From JAFDZO01 sp041859205 (lineage in GTDB: Bacteria > Bacteroidota > Ignavibacteria > Tepidaquicellales > Tepidaquicellaceae), in assembly GCA_041859205.1 (NCBI GenBank), contig JBHEKU010000294.1:1-12033 (forward strand): a stretch of DNA of 12,033 nt, given 5' to 3'. Made by a program: the position numbers and the translations under genes. The notes under the pieces are model-generated. The model saw nothing but the letters and a program-made list of their open reading frames with translations. It ran no database searches and was not told where the DNA came from. Shown in pieces: positions 1 to 6,130 of this stretch. Numbering within the stretch: the first letter of the stretch is position 1; every line of letters begins with the position of its first letter.

Positions 1-792
1 TATAAAAGCCTGAAAGTATTTTCTTCTCTTTACTAATAGCTTTAATCCGACTACACATCCAATCGTTAAGAACGGCACTATATAAAGCACCGGCTCATCA
101 TGGAATTTTTTTGCCATGTAAGGAACATGATACAGTGTATACGCAGTTAATATCAGATACAAAACTATAAATGCATTCGTAGTATTCTTTACCATTACAG
201 TCAGCTTTGCATATAATCTATTCTCAGTCTTCATTACTAAATAAATACATCCGTGCATCATAAACAATGAAAGCGTTGTAACTCCGACAACTAACGCATA
301 TGGATTTAATAAATCCAGAAACGTACCCTGATAAACAAAACCCTCTCCGATTTTTATTCCCTGTATAATATTTCCCAACAAAACTCCAAGCAGCAGCGTA
401 ATCACAATACTTGCTATGCTGTAGCTTCTATCCCATAAATTTCTCCACCATTTCATTTTTTCTTTGCTGCGGAACTCAATTGAAATAGCTCTGAAAATCA
501 GCCCGACTAAAAACAGCATGAACGGAATATAAAACGCCGAGAAAAGCGAAGCATACACTTCCGGAAAGCCCGCAAACAAGGCTCCCCCGCCTATGACAAG
601 CCATACTTCGTTGCCGTCCCATACGGGACCGATGGCATTGAGCGCAATGCGTCTGCTCTCTTCTTTATTGAAGAACAGATGCACTGCTCCCGCGCCTAAA
701 TCGAAGCCGTCAAGTATAGCGTAACCGGTAAACACCGCACCGATTACAAGATACCACAATGTTGGTAAGTCTATGCCGAGAATTGTTTCCAT
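1..792 (-). CDS. cydB: Cytochrome bd ubiquinol oxidase subunit II, partial (3' end off the window)
   Basis: Subunit II of the cytochrome bd quinol:O2 oxidoreductase, an inner-membrane terminal oxidase with high oxygen affinity that partners CydA. I translated the minus strand from the ATG at 792-790; the frame stays open for 264 codons to base 1. Family hallmarks are LDGFDLGAG at residues 27-35, GPVWDGNEVWL at 55-65 and the following GGGALFAGFPEVYA stretch. Several hydrophobic membrane segments follow (around 10-28, 75-105, 115-150, 170-195, 210-235, 245-258). Family members are about 340-380 residues, so roughly the last quarter lies outside the window. The start is 11 bases after the stop of the upstream gene, so it is the third gene of a cydA-orf-cydB operon. 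No convincing Shine-Dalgarno precedes it, so translation probably depends on readthrough or a leaderless-like mechanism typical of this group. Identification is firm. Confidence 0.96.
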   Translation of the reverse strand, partial: METILGIDLPTLWYLVIGAVFTGYAILDGFDLGAGAVHLFFNKEESRRIALNAIGPVWDGNEVWLVIGGGALFAGFPEVYASLFSAFYIPFMLFLVGLIFRAISIEFRSKEKMKWWRNLWDRSYSIASIVITLLLGVLLGNIIQGIKIGEGFVYQGTFLDLLNPYALVVGVTTLSLFMMHGCIYLVMKTENRLYAKLTVMVKNTTNAFIVLYLILTAYTLYHVPYMAKKFHDEPVLYIVPFLTIGCVVGLKLLVKRRKYFQAFI

Positions 793-803
793 GTTAATTC
801 AAA

Positions 804-1361
804 TTATTTGAATTCACTCATCAAAATATTTAAAGTTCCCAAATTAGAATATTCCGACATCGAATTAATAATATCCGTAGTAACTACGACTGTATTTTCG
901 TTTACCCAATTTACTCTTTTGTTATCTTTTATTTTTTTAAATCTCTTCATATCGGCAATATATTGAATGTGTAAATTAGCAGATAAAACACCATAGTTTC
1001 TTATCTCTTTTAAATTTGAAATTTTTAATGTTAAATAATAGATTTTTTCTTCGCCCGATTCCAACTTTTTCATTTCTTTTTCAAAAATTGTATTAGATTC
1101 GATTGTTATATCAATAAATGCAAAATACTTATCACCTCCACTTATATAGCCATTTTCTAAATATAAAATATCATTATCAGATATATTTTTTAAAACTACT
1201 TTAAAAACAATTGAGTCTGTGTACTTAGCGTACATTTTATCAGCTGATAATATTATTTCTACATCTTTATTTTCATAATAATAATATTGCTTAGTTTCCT
1301 GTGCAAATAATGAATTGGAAAAAAGGAATAGAAATAATATCGCAAATCCAATTATCCTCAT
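804..1361 (-). CDS. Secreted Ig-like-fold protein of unknown function, between cydA and cydB
   Basis: No recognised family. With the ATG at 1361 the product is 185 residues. It begins with a signal peptide (hydrophobic core FAILFLFLF, likely cleavage FA|Q near residue 21), so it should be periplasmic or surface exposed. The mature part alternates short beta strands and has a KNISDNDI segment followed by a glycine-rich turn and a second strand pair (LESGEEKIYYLTLKI), a pattern typical of bacterial Ig-like or BsuPI-like beta-sandwich domains. No cysteine or lipobox is seen. The ATG overlaps the cydA TGA by one base (TGATG) and has a strong GGGAGG 7 bases upstream, so it is translationally coupled to cydA; cydB begins 11 bases after its stop. 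A GTG three bases earlier is possible but less well placed. Base composition is far more AT-rich than in cydA (10 G+C in 60 bases at 1141-1200 against 30 in 60 at 2401-2460), suggesting weak constraint or a later insertion. Role in the oxidase is inferred only from position. Confidence 0.8.
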   Translation of the reverse strand: MRIIGFAILFLFLFSNSLFAQETKQYYYYENKDVEIILSADKMYAKYTDSIVFKVVLKNISDNDILYLENGYISGGDKYFAFIDITIESNTIFEKEMKKLESGEEKIYYLTLKISNLKEIRNYGVLSANLHIQYIADMKRFKKIKDNKRVNWVNENTVVVTTDIINSMSEYSNLGTLNILMSEFK

Positions 1362-2740
1362 CACAAATCCTCCCTGCTAATCAGCGGATTATCTCTTTTC
1401 AAGCTCGGCAAGTCATCTTTAAAATCATCAAAGCCATGCTGGATTTTTTTATTCAATAAATATATGAACAGCACAAAGAGCAAAGTATAAACTAACATAA
1501 AAAGTATAAGCGAAAATAAAACATGCTCGGCAGTGACTGATTTTGACAGCGCATCGGATGTCCTTAGCAATTTATAAACTACCCACGGCTGCCTTCCCAT
1601 CTCTGCGGCATACCATCCAGCCTGATTTGCAATCTGCGGCAGCAGCACTGAAAAAGAAAAAATAAGCATCAGCCATTTTTTATCAAACAGTTTTCCCCGC
1701 CACCACAAAAAGACTGCATATAAAGATAAGCCTATCAATGCCATGCCAATTGCTATCATAATATGATAAAACTGAAATATCATATTCACTTGCGAAGGTA
1801 CTTCGTTCTTCGGAAAATAATTCAGTCCTCTTACCGGCTCGTTAAAATCTTTATGAATCAAAAATGATAATCCGTTAGGAATGGAAAGCCCGTAAGTTTT
1901 CTGCGACTCCTTATCAACCCATCCGAATAAATACATATCTGCCGTCTTTAAACTATCAAAATGACCTTCAAGCGCCGCAAGTTTCTCCGGCTGATTTTTT
2001 GCAACTCCCTCAGCGGAAATGCTTCCGACAATCAACTGCGCAACGGAAGATAAAGCAGCTATAACAAGCGCGACTTTAAATCCCTTCTTTGAAATCTCTA
2101 CAAACCTGCCTCTGTATATATAATATGCGTGGACGCTCATTACTAAAAACGAGCCGGCAAGAAACGCTCCGATAATAACATGTGAAAGCCTTTCAACCGA
2201 TGACGGATTAAACACCATAGCCCAGAAATCAGTTATCTCTGCGCGCGCCCACATGCCCTCGCCGACTATATGAAATCCCGCGGGAGTCTGCTGCCATGAG
2301 TTTGCAACCACTATCCATATTGCCGAAAAAATCGAACCAAGGGCTACCATAACCGTCGAGAAAAAGTGTACCTTGCGGCTGACTTTATTCCATCCGAAGA
2401 TAAGTATTCCGAGAAAGCCGGACTCTAATGCAAAAGCAAAGATTCCCTCCGCTGCCAGCGCACTGCCGAAGATATCGCCGACGTAGCGGGAGTAAACAGC
2501 CCAGTTAGTGCCGAACTCAAACTCCATTACAATGCCCGTTGCCACGCCAATTCCAAAAATGAGCGCAAAAATCTTAATCCAGAATCTGGTAAGTACTTCG
2601 TATTCTTTATTGTTTGTTTTTAAATAGAGGCCTTCCATAACTGCCATAGTTACGCCGAGGCCGATGCTAAGAGGCGGATAGATATAGTGGAATGAAATGG
2701 TAAATGCGAACTGTAAGCGCGCAAGAATTTCGACATCCAT
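1361..2740 (-). CDS. cydA: Cytochrome bd ubiquinol oxidase subunit I
   Basis: Catalytic subunit I of cytochrome bd, which oxidises quinol and reduces O2 to water, carrying hemes b558, b595 and d in the inner membrane. At 459 residues it is of the short Q-loop type (E. coli CydA, 522, has a long loop). Visible conserved residues, with E. coli equivalents from family knowledge, are H18 (H19, high-spin heme), E98 and E106 (E99, E107, proton path), H187 (H186) and M328 (M393) as heme b558 ligands, K253 and E258 in the Q-loop motif KNQPEKLAALEG (K252, E257), and GRQPW at 382-386. Position 326, two before the ligand Met, is His where E. coli has Arg391. About nine membrane helices are evident. The ATG at 2740 starts the canonical MDVEILARLQFAF terminus. 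It is the first gene of the operon; no Shine-Dalgarno is seen, and the start is 326 bases from the divergent rhodanese gene. A cydDC pair is not in the window. Confidence 0.97.
   Translation of the reverse strand: MDVEILARLQFAFTISFHYIYPPLSIGLGVTMAVMEGLYLKTNNKEYEVLTRFWIKIFALIFGIGVATGIVMEFEFGTNWAVYSRYVGDIFGSALAAEGIFAFALESGFLGILIFGWNKVSRKVHFFSTVMVALGSIFSAIWIVVANSWQQTPAGFHIVGEGMWARAEITDFWAMVFNPSSVERLSHVIIGAFLAGSFLVMSVHAYYIYRGRFVEISKKGFKVALVIAALSSVAQLIVGSISAEGVAKNQPEKLAALEGHFDSLKTADMYLFGWVDKESQKTYGLSIPNGLSFLIHKDFNEPVRGLNYFPKNEVPSQVNMIFQFYHIMIAIGMALIGLSLYAVFLWWRGKLFDKKWLMLIFSFSVLLPQIANQAGWYAAEMGRQPWVVYKLLRTSDALSKSVTAEHVLFSLILFMLVYTLLFVLFIYLLNKKIQHGFDDFKDDLPSLKRDNPLISREDL
1369..1374 (-). promoter_or_regulatory. 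Strong ribosome binding site GGGAGG inside the end of cydA
   Basis: On the minus strand GGGAGG lies within the last codons of cydA, with 7 bases to the ATG at 1361. It is the clearest Shine-Dalgarno in the window and decides the start of the Ig-like gene in favour of that ATG over the GTG at 1364. Most other genes here lack such a site. Confidence 0.75.
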
Positions 2741-3066
2741 ATTTTTACAAGCTTATACAAAAATGGCGAAGATTTTATTTTAATAGAATACCAAATGATT
2801 TCCTTTTTTGATAATAAAAGAAAAAATTTCTATTCTCAAAGTTGTGATGTAAAAATATAATAAAAATGTCAGTCAAATATTACAGAATGCTATAATTTGT
2901 TCCCTTATTTTTTTTATAAAAAAAAAGTACTTTTAATTCATTCAAACTAATCGATTGTCTCTTTTTTAAACGCTACTATTTTAAAGTTGTGAGTTAAACC
3001 TTTTTTAGGAACAGCTTACTAAATATTTACATCATAAAATTATAGTCATTTAATTTTTTTTAATGT
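2741..3066. other. Divergent intergenic region between cydA and the rhodanese gene
   Basis: This 326-base, very AT-rich stretch must hold the promoters of both the minus-strand cyd operon and the plus-strand rhodanese gene. It has long A and T runs (2908-2927, 3050-3061). I looked for the Bacteroidota-type promoter (TTTG, about 19-21 bases, TAnnTTTG) and found only near misses, such as TATAATTTG near 2891-2899 with one extra base. No ORF, RNA gene or clear operator palindrome was seen. An Fnr/Crp-like site was looked for and not found. Confidence 0.4.
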
Positions 3067-4242
3067 ATGATAAAAATAAATTGTCTGGTTCTATTGCTTT
3101 TTATTATGGGTATAAGTAACCTTAGGTCACAAGACTATTCAAACGATAATAAATTGTTTGAAACAATATCCTGGCAAGAGTTCTTTAACAGGTTGGACGC
3201 AAATCCTAATTTGATCTTTTTTGATATTAGAACTCCCGGCGAACGATTCGATACTTCCCGGTACAAATCTTACAATCAAGGTAAGATAAAAGGAGCTATT
3301 GAAACTGATTTTTTTAATTTTGATGGTTTTTATCCGGAATATGTGAAGTATAAAAAAGATACAATTTATTTGTATTGCAGTCACAGCAGACGCTCAAGAT
3401 TATTATCTAAACGATTATCGGATAGTTCATTTGCCCACATAGTTAATATTAATGGCGGTATCTCTCTTCTTAACACATTTGAGCGTCAAATTGAAAAACG
3501 GGATAGATTTTATACAACAAACTTGAAATATAAAACTGTCTCACCTTTTTATTTTATTGATAATTTAAGAAACAACGATATCCAGTTTATAGATGTAAGA
3601 CCAGACAGCCAATACTATGCAATTTCAAATGATGAAAGAGATAATTCATATGGGAAGATTGAAAATGTAATCCATATCCCTTATGATAAGATTATGGATA
3701 ACCTGGGATTAATAGAAAAGTCTAAAACTATATTGATGTTTGATAACGATGGCGAATTAGCTCCAATAGCAGCTGAATTTTTAGTGGAAAAAGAATATAG
3801 AGTGAGTGTATTATTATTTGGGTTAGCTAATTTACAGTCCGTTATACCTTCAACAAAAAGAAGTTTTTTTAACACAAAGTATAATGTCATTTTACCTGAA
3901 GAACTTTTTGTAATAGCCGATTATCCTGAAACTGTTATTATAGATGTTAGAACAGAATCCGAATTTAAAAGTATTGATTCTACTGAATGGAAAAATGTAG
4001 GCAGATTAAAAAACGCTATAAACATTCCACTTTCTACAATTAATAAATCACAAATTGAAAAAATCAAAGATAAGAAAATTGTTTTATATGATATAATGAT
4101 GCATGAAGAACTATATTCATTTGCTAAACAATTGAAAGAATTTGGGATAGAGGACTTTTATTTACTATCCGGTGGAATTTTCCAGTTAAAATGGGAAATT
4201 GCAAATATGGGAAAAGTAGATTTACAAAAAATAATCAACTAA
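3067..4242 (+). CDS. Exported triple-rhodanese-domain protein, one active and two inactive domains
   Basis: Rhodanese domains transfer sulfane sulfur through an active-site cysteine persulfide. The 391-residue product begins with a signal peptide (hydrophobic LVLLLFIMGI, probable cleavage RS|Q near 21), placing it in the periplasm. Domain 1 (about 32-137) has FFDIRTPGE at 51-59 and the catalytic loop around C104 (YCSHSRRS). Domain 2 (about 160-258) has FIDVRP at 174-179, and domain 3 (about 275-378) has IIDVRTESEF at 291-300 and a terminal LSGG at 367-370. In domains 2 and 3 the catalytic Cys position is Asp (D226 in LMFDNDGE, D342 in VLYDIMMH), so both should lack transferase activity and may be structural or binding modules. 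It is transcribed divergently from the cyd operon; a sulfur or cyanide link to the bd oxidase is possible but unproven. Composition is very AT-rich (12 G+C in 60 at 4021-4080). No Shine-Dalgarno is seen. Domain assignment is good; function is open. Confidence 0.85.
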   Translation: MIKINCLVLLLFIMGISNLRSQDYSNDNKLFETISWQEFFNRLDANPNLIFFDIRTPGERFDTSRYKSYNQGKIKGAIETDFFNFDGFYPEYVKYKKDTIYLYCSHSRRSRLLSKRLSDSSFAHIVNINGGISLLNTFERQIEKRDRFYTTNLKYKTVSPFYFIDNLRNNDIQFIDVRPDSQYYAISNDERDNSYGKIENVIHIPYDKIMDNLGLIEKSKTILMFDNDGELAPIAAEFLVEKEYRVSVLLFGLANLQSVIPSTKRSFFNTKYNVILPEELFVIADYPETVIIDVRTESEFKSIDSTEWKNVGRLKNAINIPLSTINKSQIEKIKDKKIVLYDIMMHEELYSFAKQLKEFGIEDFYLLSGGIFQLKWEIANMGKVDLQKIIN

Positions 4243-4474
4243 TAATTTTTAATTTACAGAAAGATAATTCCTAAAATATATCACTAATTTATATCTTTGA
4301 GTTAAACATATTAACTTAAAGAACTTACAAAGATTCATTAAAGCAAATAAAAGATACAGCCAGGATTTCAACAAAATAAGCTAGCACTCAATAAAATATA
4401 TAAGTTATATTATAGGGCTTGATAAATAGTATAGCATTTCATAAATTTGTTTTAGAAATAGAACCATTAGAATC

Positions 4475-4933
4475 ATGGCTGTTAAAAAGAACTTTCAAAT
4501 GAAGAAGCTTTACTATTCAATTAGTGAAGTTTCAAAGATAACCGAACTCGAACAGTACGTACTTCGCTACTGGGAGACTGAATTTGAACAGCTTAAACCC
4601 GCGAAAAACCTTTCCGGAAACAGAATCTACACCAACAAAGATATTCAATTAATTCTTAAGATTAAGAAGCTTCTCCGCGATGAGAAATACACCGTTGAAG
4701 GCGCTAAAAAAATGCTCAAAACCTTTGCAAGCGATGAAGCTATCGAAGCCGAGCGCAGCGAGGCAGCAGCATCAAATCTTAAATCCGTAAAATCCCCTGC
4801 CCAGGGTGAGCTCAGTCTTTTTGACACATCTGCTCAGCTTTCGACACCGGAGTCAGACGAAGAGAAAGAACAGCTTAAGAGTGACTTAAAAGAGCTGAAG
4901 ACTTTCCTCAACAATTTGCTGGAAGACATTTAG
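4475..4933 (+). CDS. MerR-family winged-helix transcriptional regulator (short form)
   Basis: A 152-residue DNA-binding protein. The MerR-type winged HTH spans about residues 11-82: KLYYSISEVS forms the first helix-turn-helix entry, then LRYWETEF (30-37, the usual helix-end signature), GNRIYTNKDI (wing, 48-57) and an EGAKKML helix (75-81). After a low-complexity Ala/Glu/Ser linker (87-127) the protein ends in a charged helix (128-151) likely to form the dimerising coiled coil. There is no metal- or drug-binding C-terminal domain and no cysteine, so the inducer, if any, cannot be read. Short MerR-like proteins of this type are widespread in Bacteroidota, usually of unknown regulon. The start at 4475 gives a short basic lead; the ATG at 4499 (MKKLYYS) is an alternative. 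It stands alone, 232 bases after the rhodanese gene, whose intervening DNA shows no gene or clear terminator. Confidence 0.88.
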   Translation: MAVKKNFQMKKLYYSISEVSKITELEQYVLRYWETEFEQLKPAKNLSGNRIYTNKDIQLILKIKKLLRDEKYTVEGAKKMLKTFASDEAIEAERSEAAASNLKSVKSPAQGELSLFDTSAQLSTPESDEEKEQLKSDLKELKTFLNNLLEDI

Positions 4934-4942
4934 TCATAAGCT

Positions 4943-5081
4943 AATTTCACCACCAAAACTCAAAAAGCTCTAAAATCCACCAAACTTCCATTTATTTCAT
5001 TAATAAATTGCTAAAGTTTTTTATCTAATTTTTACAAAATTTTAGTGTACTTTTGTGTTTTATGTGCTTTAGTGGTAAATT
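4943..5081. repeat. Imperfect inverted repeat made of two decayed CAC(C/T)AAA-rich elements
   Basis: The left arm at 4943-4987 starts AATTTCACCACCAAAACTCA; the reverse complement of the right arm at 5038-5081 starts AATTTACCACTAAAGCACAT. The two align over nearly their whole 44-45 bases with scattered mismatches and one-base gaps, separated by about 50 bases. Each arm is a low-complexity run with an approximately 9-10 base rhythm of CAC/CTC plus A tracts. It sits just after the merR stop (4933), so the transcript could fold into a long imperfect stem. It looks like two opposed copies of a decaying dispersed repeat rather than a classic terminator. Confidence 0.6.
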
Positions 5082-5347
5082 ATTTTAACAAAGTAAAAAT
5101 CTTCTTACTATCTTTTTATAACCGAGCATTAGTTCTCAGTCATCTTCAATTCTGCAAAATAGTTCAATTCTATTCTTAAATTGATGATTTCAGCCAGTTT
5201 TTCAAGTTAGGCACGCCCTTTGATGTATTTATACGTAGTTCTTTGTAATTAGCAACCTGTTTTATACATCATTAATTTTGCCTGTATAATTTAGGGCATT
5301 TATTTTTCTCTTTTGTTGAAAGAATAATTACCATAATTTAATAGGTA
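5082..5347. other. Non-coding stretch before the small gene pair
   Basis: No ORF, tRNA or recognised RNA motif was seen. There is a weak nested pairing, GCCCT at 5215-5219 with AGGGC at 5293-5297, enclosing GATGTAT at 5222-5228 with ATACATC at 5264-5270. A TATAAT hexamer at 5285-5290 lies 58 bases before the next start codon, without a recognisable upstream element. Either could be chance in DNA this AT-rich. Confidence 0.3.
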
Positions 5348-5554
5348 ATGGAACAACATTTAACATATCGACCTATAAGTAGTATGAACTTTTTTAGCAC
5401 AATATTAACTGATATAGTAAAGTACGAATTCAACTATAAACTTTCTGATGACTGCATTGTCATATTTGCAGAGGGACGTGAGATAATCTCCTACAGGCAA
5501 GAAAACCTGAGGAATGATTTCCTGAATTATCTTGTTAATAATTTTAGCAGGTAG
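5348..5554 (+). CDS. Small protein of unknown function (68 aa), related to the next gene
   Basis: I do not recognise this protein. It is soluble, with no signal peptide, membrane segment or metal motif. The pattern is a helix (about 12-24), two or three beta strands (KYEFNYKL, CIVIFAEG, EIISY) with a turn at G43, and a C-terminal helix (53-66). The downstream 123-residue protein has the same pattern: NFFS at 14-17 matches NFIS at 35-38 there, VK at 24-25 matches VK at 46-47, and G43 matches G66, with nearly equal spacings. The ATG at 5348 has only a weak AGG upstream. There are 57 bases to the next gene, which contain a perfect 8-bp hairpin. It may be one transcript ending at the terminator at 6004-6047. 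Its length leaves some doubt that it is expressed. Confidence 0.55.
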   Translation: MEQHLTYRPISSMNFFSTILTDIVKYEFNYKLSDDCIVIFAEGREIISYRQENLRNDFLNYLVNNFSR

Positions 5555-5577
5555 TATCAGAGAGATGCGAAGAAAAA

Positions 5578-5596
5578 ATTCTCATGAAATGAGAAT
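5578..5596. repeat. Perfect 8-bp inverted repeat with 3-base loop between the two small genes
   Basis: ATTCTCAT (5578-5585), loop GAA, ATGAGAAT (5589-5596). No T run follows, so it is not a typical terminator. It lies 15 bases before the ATG at 5612 and could be an operator or a hairpin in the leader of the second gene that affects its translation. Chance is possible but the pairing is perfect. Confidence 0.5.
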
Positions 5597-5611
5597 ATAC
5601 GCTTAGTTGAA

Positions 5612-5983
5612 ATGAGTAAATTTGTATTAATGAAATCAAATACAAACAATATGAAAAACTTAAAACAAAATCCGGTTCTTCTGATGCAATTAAGAAGAAA
5701 AGCTGCTATCCTCAATTTTATTTCTGAATTGGCTTTTAATGCAGGAGTAAAGGAGATATCATACGATTTTAATGACAGGAAAAACTTCTTCACTGTTTCT
5801 TGCAACGGAATCGTAAAAGCATTTCCTCTTAATACTCCTCTCATCAATATAAAAAGAGAAGTAAGCAAATGCCTTACAGCGGATTACAGTTCGAAGTTCA
5901 GATACAGCGATTCGCTTAATTCAATGAATGAGCTTATGCAGAGAAGCGAAGAGAATCAACTTAATTACAGATTAGCTATCTAA
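5612..5983 (+). CDS. Hypothetical protein (123 aa), paralogue-like to the preceding small protein
   Basis: Not recognised. It is basic at the N-terminus (LRRKAAILNFISEL, about 27-40) and has no signal peptide or membrane segment. Predicted layout is a helix at 24-43, beta hairpins around KEISYDF (47-53), NFFTVSCNG (58-66) and IVKAF (67-71), a helix at 76-90, and a polar C-terminal tail with a likely helix (103-115). The core 35-90 lines up with residues 14-66 of the upstream 68-residue protein. Start choice is uncertain: ATGs at 5612, 5630 and 5651 are in frame, and the aligned core begins well after all three. A strong intrinsic terminator follows 20 bases after the stop, which supports it being the last gene of a real transcript. 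Confidence 0.6.
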   Translation: MSKFVLMKSNTNNMKNLKQNPVLLMQLRRKAAILNFISELAFNAGVKEISYDFNDRKNFFTVSCNGIVKAFPLNTPLINIKREVSKCLTADYSSKFRYSDSLNSMNELMQRSEENQLNYRLAI

Positions 5984-6003
5984 AATTTTATATATACAAA
6001 AAT

Positions 6004-6047
6004 GCCATTGGTGTTTCATGGGTTGGAACATCAATGGCTATTTTTTT
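6004..6047 (+). terminator. Intrinsic terminator after the small gene pair, possibly bidirectional
   Basis: GCCATTGGTGTT (6004-6015) pairs with AACATCAATGGC (6027-6038) as a 12-bp stem with one G-U pair, an 11-base loop and a run of seven T at 6041-6047. On the opposite strand the same stem is followed by five T (from 6002 leftwards), so it may also stop the convergent minus-strand gene ending at 6130. Confidence 0.85.
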
Positions 6048-6049
6048 AG

Positions 6050-6077
6050 TTGTCAGTTGCTGGTTATTAGTTATTAG
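6050..6077. repeat. Short degenerate heptamer array
   Basis: Four consecutive 7-base units of the form TTRYYRG: TTGTCAG, TTGCTGG, TTATTAG, TTATTAG. The last is followed by CAAC, and GTTGCT at 6056-6061 with AGCAAC at 6076-6081 could close a small stem. It is one of three period-7 arrays around the DUF4097-like gene. Confidence 0.6.
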
Positions 6078-6090
6078 CAACATTTACCCA

Positions 6091-6130
6091 ATACTCAATA
6101 CTCAATACTCAATACTCAATACTCAATACT
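6091..6130. repeat. Perfect heptamer tandem array (ATACTCA), 5.7 copies
   Basis: Five full ATACTCA units and a partial ATACT run without a mismatch to the stop codon of the minus-strand gene, sharing its last base. Read on the minus strand the unit is TGAGTAT, close to the TGAGTTA/TGAGCTA units found on the plus strand at 7171-7247. Perfect copies suggest recent expansion by slippage. Confidence 0.9.

Noticed and set aside
1362..1364. GTG start for the Ig-like gene, giving MMRIIG
   Set aside because: The adjacent ATG at 1361 has better spacing to GGGAGG and makes the usual TGATG coupling with the cydA stop.
1..4242. Respiratory or defence island with an unknown multi-gene system
   Set aside because: cydAB is a common oxidase, and the Ig-like and rhodanese genes alone do not make a recognised or convincing new system. 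No nuclease, toxin, reverse transcriptase or effector domain is present.
5048..5055. TACTTTTG matching the Bacteroidota -7 box TAnnTTTG
   Set aside because: No TTTG lies at the required distance upstream, and the match is inside the low-complexity inverted repeat, so it is probably chance.
5215..5297. Structured RNA or riboswitch suggested by nested GCCCT/AGGGC and GATGTAT/ATACATC pairings
   Set aside because: The loops are large, the stems short, no known riboswitch core is seen, and such pairings are expected by chance in AT-rich DNA. It is kept only as a remark.
5557..5868. Minus-strand 103-codon frame opposite the second small gene
   Set aside because: The plus-strand frame is longer and has a terminator in the right place, whereas this frame is mostly hydrophobic shadow with no recognisable signal or domain.
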